Shown here: piece after piece, positions 10,781 to 20,859 of the stretch
How positions within the stretch are numbered: the stretch's first letter is position 1
Layout of the letters: each line of letters opens with the position of its first letter
Assembly: GCA_963854835.1 (NCBI GenBank)
Contig: OY978530.1
Span: 13,905,609 to 13,969,608 of the forward strand
Reading direction: 5' to 3'
DNA from: Megamerina dolium
Lineage: Eukaryota > Arthropoda > Insecta > Diptera > Megamerinidae
DNA: 64,000 nt
The notes under the pieces: model-generated
What the model saw: only the letters and a program-made list of their open reading frames with translations
Told to the model about the DNA's origin: nothing
Database searches by the model: none
Translations under genes and position numbers: made by a program

Positions 10781-11412
10781 TGTTAGCATTTTGACAGTTT
10801 GTGAGCATTTAATTGCAGTTACTGGCGACAGTATGTCATAGCATGCTGTGTCTTCAAGAAGGGCGCTGTCGATCTCATTACTAATTACCTCAGTAATAGG
10901 CTACAGCAAGTAAGAGTTGGGAATGACTTTTCATCCTTCTCTTTCCTCCTTGCTGGTGTTCCTCAGGGGTCAATTTTGGGACCATTCATTATTTTTTTCT
11001 TTATTTGCTAATTCTACCTATATTGAATGTTTTTAAGCATTCTACGGTCCATGCCTACGCTGGTGATATTAAGCTATATATTTCCGCAGTCCCTTCGTCG
11101 TTTATTTTTCAGCAATTCTATTAGGCTATGGAAATCGCTTCCATCTATGCTCAAACGAATTGTTAATGTTGGCAGTTTTAGGAACAATCATTTCCCGCAT
11201 TACAGTGAAGCCCTTTAACTTCCCTAAATTATCTCTTCTTAATCTCATACTTATATTTAACTTCTATTCACCTCTCCTTAACTTTTTTTACCTCTGTCCT
11301 TAATTCCACTTTTAGTTCCTATGGACGCTTATGATGCACTTTAAAAGAATGTATTCTTAATGTACTGCGGTGTGTTTTAAAACATAATAATAATAATAAT
11401 AATAATAATAAT
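10781..11412 (+). mobile_element. LINE 3' fragment (I/Jockey-superfamily-like) with (TAA)n tail
   Basis: Frames at 10850-11010 encode YLSNRLQQVRVGNDFSSF and the RT motif GVPQGSILGPF. After an internal deletion, 11090-11215 encode RLFFSNSIRLWKSLPSML, the usual C-terminal motif of this LINE type. A pyrimidine-rich 3' UTR follows, and the element ends in about eight TAA/TAAT units at 11387-11412, as in I-like elements. The catalytic YADD segment is reduced to a degenerate trace near 11050. Confidence 0.65.
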
Positions 11413-12209
11413 CCGAAAAATGGAATACCACCCGAGGACCAAAACCACGAAAACCAAATCCAGAAGCGTTTGCACTATAGTAGTCGGCTCTCTGGTCAGC
11501 GTCTGCGCATATTGAGCGGTTGTTATCTATCCGGCGTACACTGAGGGATAGTCGGCCTACCAGGAGGTAAAATTGAACAAAACATTATAATGATTACAAG
11601 GAGCAGAGTAAATACGGCGAACTCGAATAACCCCATGGCATCGGGATCGCAACAAATCTCCCATGTATCAGGTTTGATAACTGGGCCTGGTGTGACAAAT
11701 ATGCCACAGAACAACAACAACAACAGACAGCCAATACGTGAACAGCATGCACACCCTTTTGTGGCTCTCACAAAGGCTGGCAAAGTAAGACAGAGGCGCG
11801 AATGGACAAATGAAGTAAACGAAGGATTAATGCGAGCCTATTATGTGGTAGCTCAACAAGAGAGCAATATAACAGCGCATTGTTTACCTATGCGCGCAAT
11901 ATTTATACAATTCCCTGGCTATAATGTGAGTACTCAGCGACTATCTGACCAAGTCCGAGCAATTAAAAAGAGGAACCTCGTTTCAATCAGCAGATTAAAT
12001 GAATTTATGGAAGAAACGAGAAGTCGAAATGTACCTTATGAAAATGTTTTAAATCAGATCCCAGTAGACGAAAGACTAAACTGCGAAGACGTAGCTAGAA
12101 ATAATGTCCATGAAGAGAAAATACCCCATATTGAGCATATAATAAATGAAGAGCTGGAAAATGTTGGAGACACTGCTAATGCTGTGTATACATATTGCGA
12201 AACGACATT
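11413..12209 (+). mobile_element. R4/Dong-like (RLE-type) LINE, 5' segment
   Basis: The segment starts right after the (TAA)n tail and carries an open frame from 11590 up to the BEL-1 insertion at 12210. Its 5' leader contains a TACCACCCGAGGACC motif that recurs at 50037, before a related frame. If BEL-1 (12210-29062) and one copy of the shared ATT are disregarded, the reading frame continues without a break into 29066, so the two halves are one element. Clade assignment rests on the C-terminal endonuclease region at 33960-34340 and is an inference. Confidence 0.65.
11590..12209 (+). pseudogene. R4-like LINE ORF, N-terminal part
   Basis: From the ATG at 11590 the protein has a low-complexity start (Asn/Gln-rich, NNNNN at about residue 43), then a basic DNA-binding-like block, AGKVRQRREWTNEVNEGLM, and QRLSDQVRAIKKRNLVS at about residues 60-145. 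Versions of the same block (VRQRxxWT, RxYY) recur at 35430 and 50335, so it defines a family of N-termini here. The frame runs beyond 12209 only by reading into the BEL-1 LTR, so the real coding sequence stops at the insertion. This region probably precedes the RT and may help DNA binding; its function is not established from sequence. Confidence 0.65.
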
Positions 12210-12506
12210 TGTCGGGTCACTTCACCAAAGTATACACATTTATCATATAGACAAACCTATACATGTATAAATGTATATACACATTTAGTTAGGCGAATTC
12301 AATTTTGTAACACGGGTTAAATAACGTTACTTCAAGCAAATTTAATACTTTGTACATACTAAATTAAGTAACTCTCTTCTTATTAAATGTAATAGAAAAT
12401 GAGTTAGTCGCTTGATGGCAACAGAATTAAAAGCATCGTTCAATTCTATTTAAATTCGAAGCATTTCTTTTTTGTTTGTTTTTGTTGTTTTTTTTATTCA
12501 TTAACA
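12210..12506 (+). repeat. BEL-1 5' LTR
   Basis: 297 bp, TGTCGGG...TTAACA, matching 28766-29062 over its whole length. It contains a poly(A)-signal-like AATTAAA and a T-rich stretch near its end. Confidence 0.9.
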
Positions 12507-12511
12507 TAATT

Positions 12512-12530
12512 TGGCGACCGTGTCCTGTCG
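12512..12530 (+). other. BEL-1 primer binding site
   Basis: TGGCGACCGTGTCCTGTCG starts six bases after the 5' LTR. It begins with the TGG expected to pair with a tRNA 3' CCA. I cannot name the tRNA without a search. Confidence 0.7.
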
Positions 12531-12599
12531 TGGAGTGTTCCTATTGTAAACTAAAAATTAATAAAACAGAAAAAGAAAGAATCATTGCGTTGTAGCAGA

Positions 12600-13225
12600 A
12601 CTTTAAAAAGTTTGCTACATATATTATTGTCGTCGTTTTGCTATATCGGTGGCTGAGCTGATGCCAACTTTTTGCGATTGGGTCAGCACTATTGCGTAAC
12701 ATTAAGTTCATCAAGACTGTGACTCTCATCGTGCATTCTGTATTATAACAGGATTTTTAAAAACGATTTGCTACATTATTTTCGTCGTTTCGCTGTATCA
12801 GTGGCTGCTCTTTCAAAAATTTGGTCGATTTACTGCTGCAGCTGCGCGAATATCAATATCGTCGCGTTGCTGCTACAGTTATCGCTTCGCTACGCACACA
12901 GCTACGCCGCGTCGCTGTCACAAATCAGTAGCTGCGCCGACGTCAAATTCATCAACCTCTGCCTTCTCGTAGTGCAGTTGACATTCGGCTAAATTTGGCC
13001 ATTACGTCAACCGCATTTTTGCATTGGTGAATTGGCAGAATTCTCAAAAATTTCGTTATTTTACTGCTCAAATATAGCATCTGCTCAAATACTCATATCG
13101 TCGCTTCGCTGCGCACGCTGCTATAACAGTAATTTCGCTTCGCTGTCAACTTCGTCAACTTCTGCCTTCTTATAGCGCAGTTCGCATTCCGTTACATTTA
13201 GTCATTGCGCCAACTGCATTTTACC
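12600..13225 (+). repeat. Imperfect tandem repeats in the BEL-1 leader
   Basis: Between the primer binding site and gag lies an 850-bp leader with degenerate repeats of about 205 bp: 12948-13018 aligns with 13153-13222 (both contain a CTGCCTTCT...GCAGTT block), and 12614-12660 resembles 12771-12815. The period is rich in TCGCTTCGCTG-like motifs. BEL leaders can carry such repeats; their function is unknown. Confidence 0.65.
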
Positions 13226-13375
13226 GTTGCCGTATATTCAACCAACTGTTATCATTTTTATTATTGAACACATACTGTAACCAACTTTTTTTGTATTCTT
13301 CGATGTTGATACGATCCTTTGTTGTTACTAATTTTCTACACTCTCTTTTTCCAACTTTGCTCGTTTTGGGAAAAT

Positions 13376-14270
13376 ATGGCAACAATAGAAGATCAACACT
13401 CAGATGGACAATCCGTATCTGAATCATGTCTCCTAAATAGAGAACGTTTAATTTTAATTGACAGCATTACCGTCATGAAAGATAAAGTCGCATTAGATGG
13501 TGATCAGGTCGATTCAACTGTGTCGTTTGGAAGTTATCGAATCAAACTTCAAACAATTAGTGAATGTTCAATCCAAATTGAGAAATTGAATCCGCATGAC
13601 ACAACCAGAAGTGATGTAGAAGAGCTATTCATCATTGCTAAGGCTAAAATTTTGTCTTTACTAAATTTTAAGCGTCGCAATACAATAGTGAACAGCACTC
13701 TTTTGAGCTCTCCATCATATACAGCATCAGGGCATCGTCATCGATTACCACAATTGAAATTACCACAGTTCAATGGAAAATATTCCGACTATAAACGATT
13801 TATTCGCACATTTGAGCATATGGTTCATGACGAAGCCACAATTCCGGTTGTTGAAAAATTCACTTACCTGCTAAATTGTCTTTCTGGACCAGTATTAGCT
13901 GTTGTTCAACCTTTTGAAATTAGCGTGGAAAATTATCCTAAAGCTTTACAACATTTACAAGAGTGTTACGATAATAATGTTCTAATCTTTCTCGACTATA
14001 TAACATCAATCTTTAGCTTACCCATTATGTCAAAAAACGATCAGAGATGGATGTTATGAATTCAATATTAATTCATATTGTCCTTTTAAGGATAGACTCA
14101 GTTTCAAAGGAAGCATACGAAGAGAAGCAAAACTATAAATCTTTGCCAACTTGGGATCACTGCTATGACATTTTGAGCCATCGTTGTCAGTTGCTAGAGA
14201 GTCGAGTAAAAAAGATATATAGTATCGAGAAACAACATGAAAATAAAAAAGAGATATCGGAATAAAGCAG
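13376..14270 (+). pseudogene. BEL-1 gag, frameshifted
   Basis: The ATG at 13376 opens about 228 codons. An N-terminal helical region is followed by the DUF1759 core: LPQLKLPQFNGKYSDYKRF, the FEHMVHDEATIPVVEKF region and LLNCLSGPVLAVVQPF (13750-13930). After YDNNVLIF the frame shifts near 14045 and continues as a helical segment to about 14262. The order and length match a BEL capsid region. The frameshift and the loss of a clean link to the zinc knuckles make it non-functional. Confidence 0.8.
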
Positions 14271-15125
14271 CAAATGCTTTCGTTAATGTACAATCTAATT
14301 GTTATTATTGCAACAAAACAGAACATTCATTGGGAAACTGTTCTTCATTCTTATTGCTACCAGTATCGCAGCGGTTCGACTTTGTAAAACGTTCATCACT
14401 TTGCATAAATTGTCTACATAAAGGCCATATTGTGTCGAAATGCCCTTCAAAATTCAAATGCCGTGTGTGTAAATCATCCCATCATACTCATTCACACATA
14501 TTTTCTGCTAAAAGTTCTTCATCGAGTCAAGTACTACCTTCGCCACAACAATCATCAGAACAAGGTAAAACAATATCATTAGTTACACGAACTTACAAAA
14601 GAGCAATAATTCCAACAGCAGTGGTTCTAATCAAAAATAAATTTAGCGTCTTTCAGCCTATGTGTTCTCTTTTAGATTCGTGTTCTGAAATCAATTTCAT
14701 AACAGAAGAGGCAGCAAAAAACTTGCAATAAGATTGGCATCACATAAAAAAAGAAATATATGGAATAGGAGATATACGCACTAGAATTAAACACTCAGTG
14801 TTTGCTGCAATTAAATCTCGATTTACTGACTTTGAATGGTAGTCTACATTTGCTGTAACAAAGATAATATCGACAGAGCAATCTGATCAGTATATTAGTG
14901 CAACAGATTGGTGCATTCCAGAAAACTTAGAACTTGATGATCCTCTTTTCAATAAACCACAACATGTTGACCTGCTTATTAGCACTGAAATCTTTTTTGA
15001 GTTGCTGCGTGATGGAAAAATTTTATTGGGAAAAGGATTACCTTTTCTAATAAATACTGTGTTTGGATGGGTAGTTTGTAATGGACACGCAAATTTGTCC
15101 TCACATTCCGGACTATCGCGTATGT
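14237..15125 (+). pseudogene. BEL-1 zinc knuckles and aspartic protease
   Basis: The frame 14237-14731 has a Cys/His array: CYYCNKTEHSLGNC, CINCLHKGHIVSKC and CRVCKSSHH (about 14300-14495). It continues to the protease motif LLDSCSEINFI at about 14670, where the usual D-S/T-G reads D-S-C. A stop at 14729 interrupts it. Homology resumes in frame through the protease C-terminal region (YISATDWCIPENLELDDP, LLIS-EIFFELLRDGK) to the GWVV motif near 15070. Beyond about 15125 BEL homology is lost, at the start of the inserted block. Confidence 0.75.
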
Positions 15126-15292
15126 GATGTGCTAAAAGTGGCACTGCAACAAGTGGCCGTGCAGGTCCACGGACCAACCGCTAGAGGTGTAACGAGGAGC
15201 GTACTCTGCTCAGGATCCAGCTGTGCTCAGAACAATCGGGAGGGATCTTGCTCCGGTGCAGTCGTTTGGTCCACATAAATAATTTAGCAGAG
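15126..15292 (+). other. Unassigned segment at the BEL-1 interruption
   Basis: 167 bp of relatively GC-rich sequence between the end of BEL-1 protease homology and the poly(T) of the Jockey element. Not recognised. It may be diverged BEL sequence or filler from an earlier insertion. Confidence 0.35.
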
Positions 15293-15431
15293 ATTTTTTT
15301 TTTATTATACATTTTCTTTATTTATTGAATCTATTCCTAAAGAATCTAACAATAAGTTTTAAAATCTTTATCTAATTCAACAACAGTATAAGGAGCTACT
15401 AGAGCAATGTTTTTTGTACGATCCCTTCTTT

Positions 15432-17003
15432 TTATTGAAAGGCTGTCAGGTCCTTTCTCCGAAGGCGCGAAGTAGAGCAGGTATTGAGCAAGGTTCTTGC
15501 TAGTGTGTTTGGATGTCTTTGTAATCTTCTAGTATATTTTTGTCTAGTATTTTTAACTTCAATTTCTATCATTGGGATATTTAAGTCGTGTATACATTCA
15601 TTTCTAATATACCATGGTGCACCAGTTATCATCCTTAACATTTTAGACTGAGATCTCTGTATGATTTCAATATTGCTATTACTAGTGTTCCCCCATAATT
15701 GAATTCCGTAACTCCAAATTGGCTTTATTATGCTGTTGTATAGTAGGACCTTGTATTTCAAGTTTAATGGGGATCTGAAATTGATGAGCCAGTGCAGAAA
15801 AGAAGCTTTTAATTTCATCTGAGTTCTTTTTGCTTCGATGTCCTTGCGCCATGTAAGCCGTCTATCTAAGTGTATCCCTAGGTAGGTGACTTCATTTGTA
15901 TGAGTTATGGCGATATTATTTAGTGTAACTGTCGGGCATGTGCTTTTGTTAAGTGTGAACGTTACATGTTTACATTTGAACTCATTAACTTTTATGCGCC
16001 AGTTATATAACCATTTTTCAACAAGTACTAAATGCTCCCCTAAATCTGTGGATGCCTTAATTGGGTTTCGATTACGGCTTAGAATAGCAGTATCGTCAGC
16101 AAATGTAGATGTCAACAACCGTGCATCTGTTGATAGATCGGAAGTATATAATACATATAGAATGGGGCCAAGAACGCTACCCTGTGGAACTCCGGCTTTG
16201 ATATTGAATTCTTCTGTGGAAAAGTCTTTATATTTTACAACAAAACGACGGTTATCTAGGTATGATTCCAGTATTTGGTGGGAGCTTTCTGGTAGAAGTT
16301 TTCTTATTTTATACTTTAGCCCTTCATGCCACACTCTATCAAATGCCTGAGCAACATCGAGGAATATAGCTGAACAATACTCTTTGTATTCAAATGCTTT
16401 CCGTATCTCATTGGTAATTCTGTTGACCTGCTCGATCGTCCCATGTTTTTCGCGAAATCCAAATTGGTGCTGAGGAATTATGTCACGTTCTGCAAGATGA
16501 GGTCTGAGTTTGGCTAACAGCAGTTTTTCAAATAATTTTGAGAGACATGGTAGCAAGCTTATGGGTCTGTAGGATGACGGCAATGTTTTATATTTTCCTG
16601 GCTTTAGGATCATTGTTACTTGTGATTTTTTCCATTGGTTAGGAAAGTAGCCCAGTTTTAGCATTGCATTAAACAAAACCACTAAAAATAATACAGCTGC
16701 CGTTGGAATTTCAATTAGCATTTTTGGTGTGATGCCATCGAAACCAGGAGCTTTCTTTGGATTAAGCTGGTACTTAATAATCTCGTTGATTTCTTTGGAT
16801 GATATTTTGAGGGGAGTAAAGCCACTAGTTGCAGTGCTATGTGGAGGGATTCGAAAGTCGTTTGCGGGCGGATTGGGCTGGAACACATTACATAAATGTA
16901 TAGCAAATGTGTTGGCTTTTTCTTCTTCAGTGCGTGACCAATTTCCGACATGATTTCTGATTGGAAATTCTGCATCAAGTGGCGTTTTCAGCCTTTTCCT
17001 CAT
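15432..17003 (-). CDS. Jockey-A ORF2 reverse transcriptase region
   Basis: An open 523-codon frame on the minus strand covers the whole RT. Motifs in order: KAPGFDGITPKML (16730-16770); SYRPISLLPCLSKLFEKLL; HQFGFREKHGTIEQV; AIFLDVAQAFDRVWHEGL with the first catalytic Asp; AGVPQGSVLGPILYVLY; FADDTAILSR with the catalytic Asp pair (about 16110); then YLGIHLDRRLTW and the C-terminal PIWSYGIQLWG motif. It ends at a stop at 15432, 140 bp before the poly(A). The frame itself is intact, but the endonuclease upstream is separated by frame changes near 17003-17170, so the protein is incomplete. Confidence 0.85.
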   Translation of the reverse strand: MRKRLKTPLDAEFPIRNHVGNWSRTEEEKANTFAIHLCNVFQPNPPANDFRIPPHSTATSGFTPLKISSKEINEIIKYQLNPKKAPGFDGITPKMLIEIPTAAVLFLVVLFNAMLKLGYFPNQWKKSQVTMILKPGKYKTLPSSYRPISLLPCLSKLFEKLLLAKLRPHLAERDIIPQHQFGFREKHGTIEQVNRITNEIRKAFEYKEYCSAIFLDVAQAFDRVWHEGLKYKIRKLLPESSHQILESYLDNRRFVVKYKDFSTEEFNIKAGVPQGSVLGPILYVLYTSDLSTDARLLTSTFADDTAILSRNRNPIKASTDLGEHLVLVEKWLYNWRIKVNEFKCKHVTFTLNKSTCPTVTLNNIAITHTNEVTYLGIHLDRRLTWRKDIEAKRTQMKLKASFLHWLINFRSPLNLKYKVLLYNSIIKPIWSYGIQLWGNTSNSNIEIIQRSQSKMLRMITGAPWYIRNECIHDLNIPMIEIEVKNTRQKYTRRLQRHPNTLARTLLNTCSTSRLRRKDLTAFQ

Positions 17004-18017
17004 CCTGTTTTAATGCTTCTTTCAGAGCTCTTTCAGCACACTTAAGTCTTTGTTTTGATGCAGGTGACCGGCATGTCTGCCATTCTCTTCTACGCCGGCG
17101 TTTTCATTAACGAGTTTTTCAATTTGGGTGTTGGTGGCTATAAGAACATTCTTTTGTTTTTGGTAATCACGTGGGATTGAAACTATTGCAGCAGTAGTGA
17201 GCATGGTAATGAATGTTGTTTAGATTATCATCGATGTCGATCTCAGACTGGATTACAGGACTGGTGTTGATATGACTACTTATATACTTTTTGTATTTCA
17301 GCCAATCTGTTTTTGGGGATGTCAGCATAAATGGTAGTTTTGACAATGGAGGGCGTTCATTTAGATAAAATAATACAGGAGGGTGATCTGAGGATAGTTC
17401 GTAGCTTATTTCGGCAGTGACAATATTTCGATTAAGATTTCGAATGACTGCAAAATCAATCAAATCAGGAATTTTCAAGATGTCTGTTGGCCAATATGTT
17501 GGCTGGCCAGGAGACACGAAATTGAGCATGTTTTGTGTATTTATTATAGTGTTATACAGTTGCCTTCCTTTAGGATTTATTAAACGAGAGCCCCAATACG
17601 TATGTTTGGCGTTATAATCACCAGCCGCCAAGAATCTCTTTCCTAGCTTGTCAAAGAATTCTTTAAATACCTTTTCGAAAATCGTGGTGGACAGTACACA
17701 GCTGAAAGTGTTATATTTTTGTTAAGGCATTGCAGACATATTGAAGTAGCTTGTAAGTAGTTTTTTGAATATTCTTCAAAAGAATAATGTTTAATTATGC
17801 TTCTAATGAGAATGCCTTTAACACCATGTGCTTTGCCGTCAGGGTGGTTTGTGCTATAGAATGTGTATCCTGGTATATTGAAGTTGTACTTGGTTGTAAG
17901 GTGTGTTTCAGCAAGAAGCATTACATCAACATTTTTACTATCTAAGAAATGCTTTAGTTAAATTTTGTGGTTATTAATACCGTTTGCATTCCAGAAACAG
18001 ATCTTAAGGACACTCAT
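17004..18017 (-). pseudogene. Jockey-A ORF2 APE endonuclease (inner copy)
   Basis: ORF2 begins at the ATG at 18017-18015, whose ATGA overlaps the TGA stop of ORF1. It reads KICFWNANG, then hits a TAA where the outer copy also has one, and resumes as DVMLLAETHLTTKY with the metal-binding Glu. A 1-bp deletion near 17680 breaks the frame relative to the outer copy. The endonuclease continues with GDYNAKHTYWGSRL (17590-17630) and the SDHPPVLFYL His motif (about 17380). A further frame change lies near 17170-17210. Both endonuclease signatures are visible, but the gene is broken. Confidence 0.8.
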
Positions 18018-18430
18018 TTTTTATTTAATAGAGCTTGTAACATTTGATTTTGCCCTTTAATCAGTTCTTGAATCATAGTTTGCATATTAGACATAAATTG
18101 TGTCATGCATTGTGTTAAATTGCAAATCATAGATTCAACGGTTCCATTGGGCTGGGCAATTGGTTCTTTTGCATGTTGCTCAGTTTGCTTTAATACATTG
18201 GCGTACGACATATGAGAAATTTTTGGAATATTGCGTTGTTTTGTGTAACATCACTTTGAAATTTTGTAGCCACTTGGGAGTGAGTTGCTTGACTCTGATT
18301 AGACCTGTTTTTTAATACCTTATATCAGGACAGCCTCTATAGTTTGCTGTATGGTTACCATTGCAATTACTGCATTTCTTAGTATTTGAGTCGTTTTTGT
18401 TAGAAGTACATGCTGATGCCTGATGGAGAT
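18014..18430 (-). pseudogene. Jockey-A ORF1 C-terminus, inner duplicated copy
   Basis: Contains the 65-codon tail MSYANVLKQ... ending QALLNKK (18211-18014), a coiled-coil-like segment rich in Met and Gln typical of Jockey ORF1, preceded by a zinc knuckle CSNCNGNHTANYRGC at about 18330-18380 in another frame. This block arises from the tandem duplication; it is joined at 18430/18433 to endonuclease sequence. Confidence 0.75.
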
Positions 18431-18432
18431 GG

Positions 18433-19060
18433 AGGATAGTTCGTAGCTTATTTCGGCAGTGACAATATTTCGATTAAGATTTCGAACGACTGCAAAATCA
18501 ATCAAATCAGGAATTTTCAAGATGTCTGTTGGCCAATATGTTGGCTGGCCAGGAGACACGAAATTGAGCATGTTTTGTGTATTTATTATAGTGTTATACA
18601 GTTGCCTTCCTTTAGGATTTATTAAACGAGAGCCCCAATACGTATGTTTGGCGTTATAATCACCAGCCGCCAAGAATCTCTTTCCTAGCTTGTCAAAGAA
18701 TTCTTTAAATACCTTTTCGGAAAATCGTGGTGGACAGTACACAGCTGAAAGTGTTATATTTTTGTTAAGGCATTGCAGACATATTGAAGTAGCTTGTAAG
18801 TAGTTTTTTGAATATTCTTCAAAAGAATAATGTTTAATTATGCTTCTAATGAGAATGCCTTTAACACCATGTGCTTTGCCGTCAGGGTGGTTTATGCTAT
18901 AGAATGTGTATCCTGGTATATTGAAGTTGTACTTGGTTGTAAGGTGTGTTTCAGCAAGAAGCATTACATCAACATTTTTACTATATAAGCAATGCTTTAG
19001 TTAAATTTTGTGGTTATTAATACCGTTTGCATTCCAGAAACAGATCTTAAGGACACTCAT
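18433..19060 (-). pseudogene. Jockey-A ORF2 endonuclease start, outer duplicated copy
   Basis: Same sequence as 17398-18017 with few differences. The frame from 18964 includes MLLAETHLTTKY, SAVYCPPRFSEKVF, GDYNAKHTYWGSRL and NRNIVTAEISYELSS, then runs off the duplication junction into ORF1 sequence in the wrong frame. It lacks the 1-bp deletion of the inner copy but shares the TAA after NHKI, so that stop predates the duplication. Confidence 0.8.
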
Positions 19061-19945
19061 TTTTTATTTAATAGAGCTTGTAACATTTGATTTTGCCCTT
19101 TAATCAGTTCTTGAATCATAGTTTGCATATTAGACATAAATTGTGTCATGCATTGTGTTAAATTGCAAATCATAGATTCAACGGTTCCATTGGGCTGGGC
19201 AATTGGTTCTTTTGCATGTTGCTCAGTTTGCTTTAATACATTGGCGTACGACATATGAGAAATTTTTGGAATATTGCGTTGTTTTGTGTAACATCACTTT
19301 GAAATTTTGTAGCCACTTGGGAGTGAGTTGCTTGACTCTGATTAGACCTGTTTTTTAATACCTTATATCAGGACAGCCTCTATAGTTTGCTGTATGGTTA
19401 CCATTGCAATTACTGCATTTCTTAGTATTTGAGTCGTTTTTGTTAGAAGTACATGCTGATGCCTGATGGAGATCTCCACATGCTACACATACGCTTCTTA
19501 AGGTGCAGTAGCTCTTCCTGACAATTTGTGCATTTTACAGGGCCTTTACGCTTATGTGGTTCTTCCACTGTAATTTTACGGTGAAGCAAGTATTGCATTT
19601 GGTAAATAGGATGTGTTTCATTCTTTTTTAGTTTTTTGAATTCGGGAATCAATTCAACTTTAAACATTGGCTGTGGGACCTACTAATTCATTGGTACTGC
19701 ATTCACGCAAGTAAATTGGAGGCGGTTTGGCATTAGATGTACTAGATGTAGAACCCAATTCAGTGCAATTAGTTGCATGGTTTTTGTCACTCAGTAATGC
19801 GAATCTATTTCCTATTGAAGCACTTCCATCTTCATTTATTTTAGTTTTATTTATTTTTGCCTTATTACCATCATTTAATTTCTGTGGGCTTAATTTCCTT
19901 TTAATTGTAATGTATTGCAGAGATTTGAATATGGCAAGGTAGTTG
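19057..19945 (-). pseudogene. Jockey-A ORF1 (gag-like), outer copy
   Basis: On the minus strand: a weakly preserved N-terminal part (19680-19945, several stops, with a PPPIYLRE motif also seen in Jockey-B as PPPIFLRE); a segment LIPEFKKLKKNETHPIYQMQYLLHRKI (about 19570-19660) from the conserved gag core; then zinc knuckles CTNCQE..., CVACGD-like and CSNCNGNHTANYRGC (19390-19545) and the Met/Gln-rich tail (19254-19057). Frame changes occur within the knuckles. In Jockey elements this protein binds the RNA and carries it to the nucleus. Confidence 0.7.
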
Positions 19946-19992
19946 AATCTCCTGACACCTCAGCTCCAAAACCTAATAAAAAAATAAAATAA

Positions 19993-20339
19993 ATATGTGG
20001 CCACATAAAGCCCCAAAGGGCTCATTGGCCGAGCTTCTCTTCCATTACTCTTGTGCGTCTTAAATTTTGGACAATATTAGAAGGGACCTACTTATTTTAG
20101 CCGGTTCCGAACGGCAGAACACTTGTGACATCACTTTTTCTGAGCTTTGTCACAGAGTTCTTTTTAGAAGCTTTTTCATGGCAAGTTGTTACTGTCGGAA
20201 GAATTGCCTATTGCTTGCCGACAGGTGGGTACCGTTCGAAAGAAAAATCTTATCGATATTAAATTTGTTATGCATCAGCCGGGGATTGAACCACCGACCT
20301 ACAGATCAGAAGGCGAACACACTAACCACTGAGCTACGG

Positions 20340-20340
<1 letters not shown>
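19993..20340 (-). mobile_element. tRNA-derived SINE, copy S1
   Basis: Read on the minus strand, the head contains a Pol III A box, TAGCTCAGTGG, and 40-50 bases later a B box, GGTTCAATCC, so it derives from a tRNA. A 280-bp body follows, ending in the motif GGCTTTATGTGGCCACATA and an AT-rich tail. It matches S2 (48392-48706) and S3 (54131-54477). The head directly abuts a (TA)n array. Confidence 0.85.
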
Positions 20341-20762
<422 letters not shown>

Positions 20763-20779
20763 TTATATATATATATAAA

Positions 20780-20856
<77 letters not shown>
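20763..20856. repeat. (TA)n array at the Tc1-1 copy 1 insertion site
   Basis: About 90 bp of TA repeats ending exactly at the TA target of the Tc1 element at 20857. Confidence 0.95.

Positions 20857-20859
<3 letters not shown>

Larger units (their letters stand above)
17398..19473 (-). repeat. Tandem duplication of about 1042 bp inside Jockey-A
   Basis: 17398-18430 and 18433-19473 are the same sequence with an offset of 1042 bp (1043 after a 1-base indel near 17680/18719) and only a handful of mismatches. The junction reads GATGGAGAT then GGAGGATAG. Each unit carries the end of ORF1 and the start of ORF2. Confidence 0.95.
15293..19980 (-). mobile_element. Jockey-type LINE (Jockey-A), near full length, with internal tandem duplication
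   Basis: The minus-strand element has its poly(A) tail as poly(T) at 15293-15302. In transcription order it carries an ORF1 (gag-like with zinc knuckles), ORF2 with an APE endonuclease, RT and C-terminal region. A 1042/1043-bp tandem duplication (17398-19473) repeats the end of ORF1 plus the start of ORF2. The 5' end is near 19980, beside a SINE. It sits inside BEL-1, so it is younger than BEL-1. Confidence 0.85.

Noticed and set aside
20285..20340. Possible tRNA genes at the A/B-box sequences (also near 48650-48700 and 54425-54477)
   Set aside because: The acceptor stem and the continuation do not fit a tRNA. The same 280-bp body follows each one, so these are SINE heads.
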